From NCBI GenBank assembly GCA_028871265.1, contig JAGWNR010000008.1:1-12402 (forward strand): a DNA stretch of 12,402 nucleotides. The letters run 5' to 3'. Of this stretch, positions 1 through 6,163 are shown piece by piece (within the stretch, counting starts at the first letter, position 1; every line of letters starts with the position of its first letter). The notes below the pieces were generated by a model. That model was not told the origin of the DNA. It made no database searches and was given only the letters and a program-made list of their open reading frames with translations. The position numbers and the translations under genes were made by a program. The stretch comes from Patescibacteria group bacterium. GTDB taxonomy: Bacteria; Patescibacteriota; Minisyncoccia; Phycocordibacterales; PALSA-1337.

Positions 1-4
1 AATT

Positions 5-298
5 TTATTTGCCGGCGGATACTTGGAGAGGCGGTATATTATAATTTGCCGACGAAGATCCGCCAAAAGAATTAGACAGAGTACTCCATGCATCGTGAAC
101 AGAAGCGGTTACCGCATGCCACGGCGATTCAGTGCTGGTAATCGATGGTGCGCTTCTGCCAAAAGATAGAGAAGTCAACCAAAAGGCGAAAATAATCGCC
201 GTGATTCCAAATGACGTCCAAAAAGCAACATGTTTTTTGATGTGCTCCGGTTTTTGACGCAGATGATGGAGATGTTGTTCGATCGTCCGCATGTTCAT
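5..298 (-). CDS. Small single-pass membrane protein, unknown function
   Basis: A complete 97-residue ORF (ATG to TAA) that I do not recognise. Residues 1-22 are charged and histidine/lysine rich. Residues about 24-46 form one strongly hydrophobic helix. The remaining ~50 residues are Ser/Thr/Pro/Gly rich and probably lie outside the membrane, since the basic flank is N-terminal. The start lies only 6 bases after the stop of the MBL-fold gene on the same strand, with no promoter between, so the two are probably co-transcribed from the promoter at 956-985. A second ATG two codons in is an alternative start. No enzymatic motif is visible. Confidence 0.7.
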   Translation of the reverse strand: MNMRTIEQHLHHLRQKPEHIKKHVAFWTSFGITAIIFAFWLTSLSFGRSAPSITSTESPWHAVTASVHDAWSTLSNSFGGSSSANYNIPPLQVSAGK

Positions 299-304
299 AT
301 TGTA

Positions 305-946
305 TTAAGATTTATCGTTTTCGGCAAGGACTAAAATATCCGCTTCTTTACCTTCCAAATCTTTCTTTTTCAAAGTCAATTTTTCCTCGGCCTTTGGCGA
401 TTCACCCGCTTCCTTCAAAAAAACTTTCAAAGCGTCTTTTGCGCCAACATTGCCATAATGAGTTGGAATAATTAATTTTGGTTCCAGAGAAACGGCTAAT
501 TTATAAGCGGCCGCCGGAGCCAACGCGCCCTCACCGCCAATCGGCACGAACAGCACGTCAATTTCATCCAGCTCTTCCACAGTCTCCGGCGGTAATTTGT
601 CGCCATCCAAAACACCCAAAAAACACAAATTCATATTTTCCAATGAAACTGTATAGATAGTATTTATTTTTTGGCTACCGCCAACGTATGACGCTGATGG
701 CAATCCCTTTATGAAAACGCCCTTGACCTCATATTCACCCGGGCCCGTAATAGCCAACGGCTGTTTTTCACCGCGTGCCACCAAATCGACACCATTTAAA
801 TCAGGGTGATTCGCCGAAACCAACGCGATATCCGCACCAAAACGTGTTTGCTTTAATTTTGATTCTTTCGAAATCGGGTTGACGGCCAACGTTATGTCGC
901 CGAATTGCACCTTTAAAAAATCAGCTCCCAAATATGTAATAACCAT
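305..946 (-). CDS. UlaG-like metallo-beta-lactamase-fold protein with degenerate metal site
   Basis: 213 residues. It begins MVITYLGADFLKVQFGD and carries GPGEYEVKG (residues 68-76), both typical of the UlaG-like MBL-fold proteins common in Parcubacteria. The canonical H-x-H-x-D-H metal motif is reduced to SANHPDLN at residues 44-51, so only H47 and D49 remain. The middle region where the next His ligand normally lies reads FLGVLDGD, without the His. The last His survives in PTHYG (residues 161-165). Hydrolase activity is therefore doubtful, and a structural or altered-substrate role is possible. The C-terminal 30 residues are lysine/glutamate rich. The start ATG lies 9 bases after an extended -10 box, implying an almost leaderless mRNA. 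It is the first gene of a likely two-gene operon with the membrane protein at 5-298. Confidence 0.85.
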   Translation of the reverse strand: MVITYLGADFLKVQFGDITLAVNPISKESKLKQTRFGADIALVSANHPDLNGVDLVARGEKQPLAITGPGEYEVKGVFIKGLPSASYVGGSQKINTIYTVSLENMNLCFLGVLDGDKLPPETVEELDEIDVLFVPIGGEGALAPAAAYKLAVSLEPKLIIPTHYGNVGAKDALKVFLKEAGESPKAEEKLTLKKKDLEGKEADILVLAENDKS

Positions 947-955
947 GATGGGTCA

Positions 956-985
956 ATATTACCAAAAAAAACATTTTATTGCCAA
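956..985 (-). promoter_or_regulatory. Promoter of the MBL-fold gene
   Basis: On the minus strand TTGGCA (985-980) and TAATAT (961-956) are separated by 18 bases, with a TGG extension directly before the -10. The -10 ends 9 bases before the ATG at 946. The -35 overlaps the -35 of the divergent yqeY promoter. Confidence 0.65.
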
Positions 986-1008
986 TATGTTCAGTATTGT
1001 TCTATACT
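979..1008 (+). promoter_or_regulatory. Promoter of yqeY
   Basis: TTGCCA (979-984), an 18-base spacer, then TATACT (1003-1008). The expected transcription start (~1015) is 2-3 bases before the ATG at 1018, so the mRNA would be essentially leaderless. It shares bases 980-984 with the divergent MBL-gene promoter. Confidence 0.7.
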
Positions 1009-1017
1009 AATAACACC

Positions 1018-1458
1018 ATGCAAAATAAAATCAAAACCGACATAATCGCCGCCATGCGCGCCAAAGACACTTTGAAACTCGAAACACTTCGCGGACTCTC
1101 CGCTCTATTTCAAACAGAATTGCTCAAGAAAGCCGGTGCCACCTCCCTCTCCGATGACGAAACGATCACCCTCATTCGCCGCGCCACCAAACAACGTCGC
1201 GATTCCATCGAGCAATTCGAAAAAGGCGGCCGCGCCGATTTGGCAGACAAAGAAAAGTCCGAACTCGCCATCTTGGAATCCTATTTGCCGAAACTTATGA
1301 GCCCTGATGAGATTAAAATTTTTGTAAAGTCAAAAATCGCCGCCGGAATGTCATTTGACAAAGCCAAGGCCGGTCAATTTATCGGCGTGATTATGAAGGA
1401 ACTCAAGGGTCGTGCCGACGGCGCCGACGTCAAATCAGTCATCGAAAACCTTGACTAA
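1018..1458 (+). CDS. yqeY: GatB/YqeY domain protein
   Basis: 146 residues from the ATG at 1018. The frame is open upstream to 979, but that would place the start inside the promoter, so 1018 is preferred. The sequence matches the YqeY family along its whole length: an N-terminal helical part (KIKTDIIAAMRAKD, LETLRGL), the AIKQR/ATKQR-type segment with RRDSIEQFEKGGR (about residues 59-71), the E-x-ILESYLP segment (about 80-88), and the C-terminal GxxMGxVMK-like stretch GQFIGVIMKELKGRADGADV. This family shares the tail domain of the GatB amidotransferase subunit, which contacts tRNA. The stand-alone protein is thought to act near tRNA-dependent amidation, but its biochemical role is not settled. 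No gatCAB genes are seen in the window. Confidence 0.9.
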   Translation: MQNKIKTDIIAAMRAKDTLKLETLRGLSALFQTELLKKAGATSLSDDETITLIRRATKQRRDSIEQFEKGGRADLADKEKSELAILESYLPKLMSPDEIKIFVKSKIAAGMSFDKAKAGQFIGVIMKELKGRADGADVKSVIENLD

Positions 1459-1479
1459 ATCCGTATAGTGTATTATCTT
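1451..1479 (+). promoter_or_regulatory. Possible promoter for the small Tyr-rich protein
   Basis: TTGACT (1451-1456, overlapping the yqeY stop), a 17-base spacer, TATCTT (1474-1479). The -35 is good and the -10 is weak. The start would be near 1486, giving a leader of about 18 bases before the ATG at 1504. Confidence 0.4.
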
Positions 1480-1503
1480 TCAGATGCTAGTTACAAAACC
1501 CAT

Positions 1504-1839
1504 ATGAAAGACATAAAAACACTTTTTGGCCTCTCTGTAGTAGCAATCGCAATAATTTGCGCAATTCCAACCAATGCGCACGCCTGTTATGACGGCTGTT
1601 ATGGCAATTACGGCACATACTACTCATCCGCCTATTACTATTCCGGTCCAGGGGTAAATTACCCATACCAAAGCCCGACCTATTACCGCCCCTCATACTA
1701 CGTGTCAGATCCAGGCTACAATTACAACTACTATTCATACGGCTATTACAACCCCTATCCACAACCATACTCACAACCTTATCAATATGGTAATTACGGC
1801 TATCATTCAGGCTATGGTTATGGTGGATACTATAGGTAA
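1504..1839 (+). CDS. Small exported tyrosine-rich protein
   Basis: 111 residues from the ATG at 1504. An in-frame GTG at 1468 would extend it by 12 residues but spoils the signal peptide and falls inside the promoter. Residues 1-27 form a classical Sec signal peptide (KDIK, then a hydrophobic core, then NAHA) with a likely signal-peptidase I site AHA|C. A cysteine follows, but the residues before it do not fit a lipobox well. The mature part is almost entirely Tyr, Gly, Pro, Ser and Asn, with two Cys near its N-terminus (CYDGC). It has no recognisable folded domain. It resembles the Tyr-rich segment of the 201-residue protein at 5435-6040, so both are probably envelope components. Function is unknown. 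Confidence 0.7.
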   Translation: MKDIKTLFGLSVVAIAIICAIPTNAHACYDGCYGNYGTYYSSAYYYSGPGVNYPYQSPTYYRPSYYVSDPGYNYNYYSYGYYNPYPQPYSQPYQYGNYGYHSGYGYGGYYR

Positions 1840-1848
1840 TTTTTGTGC

Positions 1849-1877
1849 TTGACTTTTTTGTGAAATAGATATATAAT
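1849..1877 (+). promoter_or_regulatory. Strong sigma70-type promoter
   Basis: TTGACT (1849-1854), exactly 17 bases, then a perfect TATAAT (1872-1877). The start would be near 1884, giving a leader of about 39 bases to the ATG at 1923. It is the closest to consensus in the window. Confidence 0.8.
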
Positions 1878-1908
1878 AGTGGGGTAGTTAAAAATTGAAC
1901 ATTTTATA

Positions 1909-1917
1909 GAAAGGAGG
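1909..1917 (+). promoter_or_regulatory. Strong Shine-Dalgarno site
   Basis: GAAAGGAGG ends 5 bases before the ATG at 1923. It fixes that start and is exceptional here, since most genes in the window have no ribosome site. Confidence 0.8.
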
Positions 1918-1922
1918 CCGTT

Positions 1923-2123
1923 ATGGCTAAAGTAATACAGATGCAGTTTGACTTCTGGGGCTACCAGCCGGGTTCGTCGGCCTGGTTTGCCAAATTGCGG
2001 GCGAGTTTGCGAACAAGTGCACCGACGGAACCCCATAAAGTTTCGCGGGCGCAAGCCATCACGGCCAAGCCCACCTGGCCGGACGACCACGACCCGCGGC
2101 GGTATCGGCACATCAATAGCTGA
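1923..2123 (+). CDS. Small highly signalled protein, unknown function
   Basis: 66 residues, beginning MAKVIQMQFDFW. The frame is chosen because it follows the strong ribosome site at 1909-1917 and the near-consensus promoter at 1849-1877; a strong terminator lies 26 bases after the stop. The N-terminal ~12 residues are hydrophobic/aromatic. The remainder is basic and Pro rich (PTEPHKVSRAQ, then WPDDHDPRRYRH), so it may be partly disordered or nucleic-acid binding. That is inference only, and I do not recognise a family. Codon use is more GC-rich than in the neighbours (many CGG, GCG, CCG), which could mean recent arrival. Alternatively the RNA itself is the functional product and the ORF is incidental. 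Confidence 0.6.
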   Translation: MAKVIQMQFDFWGYQPGSSAWFAKLRASLRTSAPTEPHKVSRAQAITAKPTWPDDHDPRRYRHINS

Positions 2124-2149
2124 ATGCCGAAAACCACCCTGAGAAAAAC

Positions 2150-2183
2150 AGCGCCGATACACCAATCGGCGCTTTTCTTTTTT
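2150..2183. terminator. Bidirectional intrinsic terminator
   Basis: A perfect 9-bp stem AGCGCCGAT (2150-2158) / ATCGGCGCT (2165-2173) with a 6-base loop. On the plus strand it is followed by TTTTCTTTTTT (to 2183), ending the 66-codon gene. On the minus strand it is followed by GTTTTTCTC, ending valS, whose stop is at 2190. Confidence 0.9.
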
Positions 2184-2189
2184 ATAAAA

Positions 2190-4385
2190 TCAAGCGACCG
2201 GCCACTCTTCAACCAAAAGTAGTGATTCCCTACCTGGCATACTGCTCCAAATTTCCTCGGTCACAAACGGCATGAATGGATGCAAAAGCTTGAGCAAGGA
2301 ATGCAGCGCAGTGAGCAAAAATTGCTGGCGTGAAAGTTTGGCGACTTTGTCAGTCGGCTCTGGCGCACCAAAGACACCAATGATCGGCTTGGACTCTTCC
2401 AAAATTTTGTCGGCCAGCTCATGCCATGCATAGTGATACAATTTTTCCGCGACCAAATAATACTTGAATTCATTCATTTCTGTCGACGATTCCTTGACCA
2501 ACGTTTGGAGGCACTCTAAATGAACTTTGTCGGCGGCAGTAAAATCTTTGAAAGAAGAATCAAAAGTCACGCCGTCAGTCGAAGACAAAATAAATCGCGC
2601 AATGTTCCACAGTTTGTTGGCAAAAAGTTTGTAGGCTTTGATTTTTTGCTCGTCAAATTTGCTATCGTTACCAGGACCAACAGCAACAATGAGTGCCATG
2701 CGAACAGCATCTGTGCCGTATTTACCAGTCATTTCCAATGGATCAATGATGTTGCCGAGCGATTTAGACATTTTGCGGCCTTTGCCATCACGAACCAAAC
2801 CATGTAGATATACGGTCTTGAAAGGAATTTCGCCTAGGAGATAAGTTGTCATCAAAATCATGCGCGCTACCCAGAAAAAAAGGATGTCGTAGCCAGTTTC
2901 AAGTATGGTTGTTGGGTGATACGCCTTATTAGCAGTGAATTCTTTTTCGTCTGGCCAACCAAGGGTTGAAAAAGTCCATAGTCCGCTTGAAAACCAAGTG
3001 TCGAGAGTGTCTTCATCTTGAACCCAACCTTCACCTGCTGGCGCTTCAATACCACAATAAATTTGACTGTCTTTGTACCATACCGGAATTCTGTGACCAT
3101 ACCAAATTTGGCGCGAGATACACCAATCACGCAGATTTTCAATCCAGTGTTCGTACACCTTTGCAAAGCGATCAGGAATAATCTGAATCGGTTGCGAGCC
3201 ACCGATTCCTCTCTCAACAGCTTCTTTCATCAAAATTTTGAGTGTAACTTCCTTACCATCGCGCTTGAACGGCTTGTTGACACCGATGAACCACTGCAAT
3301 TTTGGCAACGGCTCGACAATACCACCGGTACGTTCGGCCGTAGAGATGTTTTGCTCGATTTCTTCTTCTTTTTCAAGGAGGCCTTCGAATTTTAGCCATT
3401 CGACCACTGCTTCGCGCGCTTCGATCGTCTTCTTACCTTTGATAGAATCATCACCGACAGTCATTTTCGCATATTCATTGATCACTTGCTTCAACGGTAA
3501 GCCATGCTTTTGACCCATCTCCCAATCGATTTGACTGTGAGCGGGAGTTACACCTAGAGCGCCAGTACCAAATTCCTTGTCGACTGAAGTGTCGGCAATC
3601 ACTTTCAAATGAATCGGCTCACCAGTAAAAACAGCATCGTATTCCTTGCCAATAAAAGATTTGTAGCGAGGGTCATCTGGATGAACGGCAATGGCGGTAT
3701 CACCAAGCTTTGTCTCGGGGCGTGTAGTTGAAATAGAAATCGGAATGTCCTTTGCATATTTAAAGGTGTACAGCTTGGCCTTGCGCGTCTCGTAGACGAT
3801 TTCGTCGTCGGAAATAGTAGTCTGGCCTTTTGGATCCCAATTGACCACGCGGAAATCTCGATAGATCAGACCATCATCGTACATTTTTTTGAAAGCAGTG
3901 CGCACGGCTAGATTACGCTTTTCATCCAGGGTAAAGGCTTCGCGTGACCAGTCGATCGAGCAACCCATTTTTTTGACTTGATTGACAATAGTGTCATGGC
4001 TTTCCTGAGCAAATGCACGAACGCGTTTCAAAAGCTCATCGCGACCCAAATCGTGCCGCGATTTGCCTTCCTTTTTTTGAATTTCTTTTTCCACTTTTGA
4101 CTGTGTGGCGATAGCGGCGTGATCGGTACCGGGAATCCATAGTGTTTTCATGCCTTTCATGCGTGCATGACGAACCATAATATCCTCGATGGTAAAGGCC
4201 AAGGCATGACCACTGTGCAGTGTGCCGGTCACATTTGGTGGCGGCAAAACAATAGAAAAAGGCTCGCCTTTTTGATTACGTTCTGGCAATTTATCTGGAT
4301 TAAAAAAACCGCTCTCATCCCAGAGTTTGGCTACGCGCGCCTCTGATTCGGTCGGATTGTACGGTTTCAGGAATTTATCGTCCAT
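2190..4385 (-). CDS. valS: Valyl-tRNA synthetase, short form
   Basis: Charges tRNA-Val with valine in the cytoplasm. From the ATG at 4385 it is 731 residues; the frame extends to 4439 but into repeat sequence, and 4385 sits 7 bases after an extended -10. In order: the class I HIGH motif as HSGH (57-60) after PPPNVTG; the CP1 editing domain with STTRPET (219-225) and GTGALGVTPAHSQID (273-287); WCISRQIWYGHRIPVWY (421-437); DTWFSSGLW (462-470); KMSKS (538-542); and the helical anticodon-binding domain to LHPFMPFVTEEIW (701-713). It ends 18 residues later at EEWPVA. Bacterial ValRS usually continues about 100-200 residues with a C-terminal coiled-coil arm, which is absent here. A terminator follows at once, so the short end looks genuine rather than a frameshift. 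Confidence 0.95.
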   Translation of the reverse strand: MDDKFLKPYNPTESEARVAKLWDESGFFNPDKLPERNQKGEPFSIVLPPPNVTGTLHSGHALAFTIEDIMVRHARMKGMKTLWIPGTDHAAIATQSKVEKEIQKKEGKSRHDLGRDELLKRVRAFAQESHDTIVNQVKKMGCSIDWSREAFTLDEKRNLAVRTAFKKMYDDGLIYRDFRVVNWDPKGQTTISDDEIVYETRKAKLYTFKYAKDIPISISTTRPETKLGDTAIAVHPDDPRYKSFIGKEYDAVFTGEPIHLKVIADTSVDKEFGTGALGVTPAHSQIDWEMGQKHGLPLKQVINEYAKMTVGDDSIKGKKTIEAREAVVEWLKFEGLLEKEEEIEQNISTAERTGGIVEPLPKLQWFIGVNKPFKRDGKEVTLKILMKEAVERGIGGSQPIQIIPDRFAKVYEHWIENLRDWCISRQIWYGHRIPVWYKDSQIYCGIEAPAGEGWVQDEDTLDTWFSSGLWTFSTLGWPDEKEFTANKAYHPTTILETGYDILFFWVARMILMTTYLLGEIPFKTVYLHGLVRDGKGRKMSKSLGNIIDPLEMTGKYGTDAVRMALIVAVGPGNDSKFDEQKIKAYKLFANKLWNIARFILSSTDGVTFDSSFKDFTAADKVHLECLQTLVKESSTEMNEFKYYLVAEKLYHYAWHELADKILEESKPIIGVFGAPEPTDKVAKLSRQQFLLTALHSLLKLLHPFMPFVTEEIWSSMPGRESLLLVEEWPVA

Positions 4386-4392
4386 AACAAAT

Positions 4393-4401
4393 ATCATAGC
4401 A
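4393..4401 (-). promoter_or_regulatory. Extended -10 promoter of valS
   Basis: On the minus strand TGC-TATGAT with 7 bases to the ATG at 4385. No clear -35 and no Shine-Dalgarno site is present, implying a leaderless transcript. Confidence 0.6.
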
Positions 4402-4419
4402 GAAATATGCGTTTTTTTA

Positions 4420-4480
4420 CATAGGTCGGACCTATGCATACAAGGTCAGACCTTGTACAATACATAGGTCAGACCTTGTA
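4420..4480. repeat. Palindromic repeat cluster A
   Basis: Three units built on GGTC-N-GACC. A 17-base palindrome lies at 4420-4436 (CATAGGTCG and its mirror). A 19-base perfect palindrome lies at 4439-4457 (TACAAGGTC-A-GACCTTGTA). A hybrid at 4461-4480 joins a CATAGGTC left half to a GACCTTGTA right half. Bases 4439-4480 recur in the same orientation at 5392-5433. The cluster fills the gap between divergent valS and the receiver gene. It could be an operator array or a mobile palindromic repeat, and it contains a TACAAT (4456-4461) that could act as a -10 for the receiver gene. Confidence 0.85.
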
Positions 4481-4485
4481 CTAAA

Positions 4486-4908
4486 ATGGAACTAATCAAT
4501 CAAAACCCACGACCCGAATCACTCGAGCGGCACAAACCAAAAGTGCTCTTTATCGATGACAGCGCCGATATTTTGTCTTTGTTTAGTGATATTGCTCCAA
4601 ATAATCCTCGAGTAGTGACTGCAGAATGTCATTCACTAGAAGACGCCCGCCAAGCTATTGCTGCAACATCTCCGGACATATTATTTTTAGACAATTCATT
4701 TTCTTTGAATAAAGGCGAGGACAACGCCGGTCTAAAGCTTGTCACAGAATTGCTGAGGCGCGCGCCGGAAATCAAAATATATTCCACTACTTCGGACAGC
4801 AATATGGCCGAAGAATATGAAAAAATTGGTATCAAACATATCAAAAAATTTGACATTCCTCGTATGGAAGCGATTATTAATAGCAATGAAGATCCTGGAG
4901 AAAAATAA
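4486..4908 (+). CDS. Stand-alone response-regulator receiver domain protein
   Basis: 140 residues. After an 18-residue lead the CheY-like receiver begins at KPKVLFIDDS, with the acidic pair D24-D25. The phospho-acceptor is D69 in ILFLDNSF, the conserved Thr/Ser is in YSTTSD (about T101-T102), and the Lys is in HIKKFD (K120 or K121). All catalytic positions of the receiver fold are present. There is no DNA-binding or enzymatic output domain, so it would work by protein-protein contact or as a phosphate relay. No histidine kinase lies in the window. The start is 5 bases after repeat cluster A, with no Shine-Dalgarno site. It converges with the membrane-protein gene at 4909, the two stop codons abutting, and both are bracketed by the 42-base repeats. 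Confidence 0.85.
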   Translation: MELINQNPRPESLERHKPKVLFIDDSADILSLFSDIAPNNPRVVTAECHSLEDARQAIAATSPDILFLDNSFSLNKGEDNAGLKLVTELLRRAPEIKIYSTTSDSNMAEEYEKIGIKHIKKFDIPRMEAIINSNEDPGEK

Positions 4909-5373
4909 TCATTTACCCAAACCGGATGAAATTTCACTGGCTAATTCTTGCTGTTCACGATTCAGATATACAAACCCAACAATCGCAATAACTGCCGGAA
5001 TAACATGCATAATCATGAGCGCCGCCACGACCGGCCAGGTGGCGCCCGCATTATCCGCATCCGTTGAAAACGGCAACAGTAAATCAGGCACAAACGAAAG
5101 AACCAAAAGAATAATAGATAGCCAGGCATAATCTCGATTGACATTTCGTGATGGCAATTTGCCCCGCCAGATCAAGGCCATAGCATAATAGACAATACCG
5201 GCCGCCACTACTCCGGCGGCGGTCAATTCAATGACCGAGCTGTACCAAAACGGCGAAAAAGTAGCCGGCGCAGGCAAAATCGCCCGATAAATAACCAATG
5301 CAATCACGTTGGCAATAACCGCCAATACAGTGATGACAACGACGTGCGCCGTAATTTTTTTGTATGAAGTCAT
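4909..5373 (-). CDS. Four-helix membrane protein, resembles DUF6069
   Basis: 154 residues from the ATG at 5373; the frame is open to 5418, but the upstream part is promoter and repeat. It has four predicted membrane helices at about residues 9-30, 48-68, 83-100 and 112-136, and a short charged cytoplasmic tail. The pattern SFVPDLLLPFS, then a polar loop, then MHVIPAVIAI resembles the small four-helix DUF6069-type proteins; this is from memory of the family style, not a search. No transport or catalytic motif is visible. The extended -10 at 5380-5388 ends 6 bases before the ATG, implying a leaderless transcript. It converges on the receiver gene and shares the same repeat brackets, so the two may travel or function together. 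Confidence 0.75.
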   Translation of the reverse strand: MTSYKKITAHVVVITVLAVIANVIALVIYRAILPAPATFSPFWYSSVIELTAAGVVAAGIVYYAMALIWRGKLPSRNVNRDYAWLSIILLVLSFVPDLLLPFSTDADNAGATWPVVAALMIMHVIPAVIAIVGFVYLNREQQELASEISSGLGK

Positions 5374-5379
5374 GCAGAT

Positions 5380-5388
5380 AGTATAACA
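5380..5388 (-). promoter_or_regulatory. Extended -10 promoter of the four-helix membrane protein
   Basis: On the minus strand TGT-TATACT, then 6 bases to the ATG at 5373. Its upstream edge abuts the palindromic repeat cluster B, so a protein bound there would block it. Confidence 0.65.
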
Positions 5389-5433
5389 TAGTACAAGGTC
5401 GGACCTTGTACTATACATAGGTCAGACCTTGTA
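5388..5433. repeat. Palindromic repeat cluster B
   Basis: A perfect 27-base palindrome at 5388-5414, centred on G5401 (arms ATAGTACAAGGTC), is followed by the hybrid unit 5414-5433, which is identical to 4461-4480. Bases 5392-5433 match 4439-4480 at 40 of 42 positions in direct orientation. It lies between the promoter of the four-helix membrane protein and the stop codon of the Tyr-rich gene at 5435. Confidence 0.85.
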
Positions 5434-5434
5434 T

Positions 5435-6040
5435 TTAATACCACCGATACCACGGATAATATCCATTCACCGTAACCGTGCCGCAATTGCGCGAGATCGT
5501 TTGACCGCCGGATGTCACTGTCACGGTCGCCGTTTTCTGTCCCGGTGTCGTATAGTAAGCCGAAACGTAGTTTGAGCCGCCACTATATGAATACACATTA
5601 CTTTGAATCGACGGATTGTAAGTCGAAATTCCCTCACCCGACCAGTTAAAGTTATACTGCGAATTCGACCCACCGGAAACATATGCCGTCCATGTGACAT
5701 AACCATTCACATTGGTCGAATACGTGCTCGGCGAACAAGTGAGTGTCAGCTGTTGATAGTATTGATTGTACGGATAATAGTTGTAATTGTAATAAGGATA
5801 ATAATATGGATAGTAGTAATAATTACTGTAATTGTTGCAAGGATAATAATACGATCCGGAATAGCATTGAGTCGGATAATAATTATACTGATATTGCCCA
5901 TAATAATACGGGTAACCGTATTGCGACGTATAGCTTGAATTCTGATAATACATTTGCGCCGACGCCGTTTGACTGTGAGCGCCGACCATTGTTACAGCGA
6001 CAAAAATCGCTATTAGTCCAATTGCTAGATTCTTTTTCAT
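5435..6040 (-). CDS. Exported tyrosine-rich protein with C-terminal Ig/PKD-like domain
   Basis: 201 residues. Residues 1-28 are a Sec signal peptide ending TASA|Q. In residues 31-96 about half the positions are Tyr (32 of 66), mixed with Asn, Pro, Gln and Ser and with two Cys (59, 68). From residue 98 a compact beta domain follows: LTLTCSPSTYSTNVNGYVTW, an aromatic NFNWSG, then PGQKTATVTVTSGG and a second Cys in SRNCGTV. This is the strand pattern of the PKD/Ig-like domains seen in CPR exported proteins, with Cys102 and Cys186 placed to form a disulfide. It probably sits on the cell surface or in a surface fibre; the adhesion role is inference. A weak TANNNT box (TAAACT, 6049-6054) lies 8 bases before the ATG. 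Confidence 0.8.
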   Translation of the reverse strand: MKKNLAIGLIAIFVAVTMVGAHSQTASAQMYYQNSSYTSQYGYPYYYGQYQYNYYPTQCYSGSYYYPCNNYSNYYYYPYYYPYYNYNYYPYNQYYQQLTLTCSPSTYSTNVNGYVTWTAYVSGGSNSQYNFNWSGEGISTYNPSIQSNVYSYSGGSNYVSAYYTTPGQKTATVTVTSGGQTISRNCGTVTVNGYYPWYRWY

Positions 6041-6163
6041 GGTAGTTGAGTTTAACGAAAAAATAATACTTTTATTACAAGTAAAAACCGCTAAAATTTA
6101 GTGCTACTTCAGCTTTTGTTATATACCAAATTATTAAAATTGCAAGTGGCACAGAGGCACAGC

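Noticed and set aside
1948..2142. Second plus-strand frame in the 66-codon gene
   Set aside because: The ribosome site at 1909-1917 is correctly spaced only for the ATG at 1923.
1830..2165. Minus-strand ORF downstream of valS that might be a detached ValRS arm
   Set aside because: It is antisense to the well-signalled 66-codon gene, its product is Arg/Pro-rich with no coiled-coil pattern, and it is separated from valS by a terminator.
4486..5373. Two-component system
   Set aside because: Only a receiver domain is present. The neighbouring membrane protein has no histidine-kinase domain, so no kinase partner can be claimed.
5603..6045. Ile/Arg- and Asp/Asn-rich ORFs opposite the Tyr-rich gene
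   Set aside because: They are antisense artefacts of the TAT/TAC codon run and have no expression signals.
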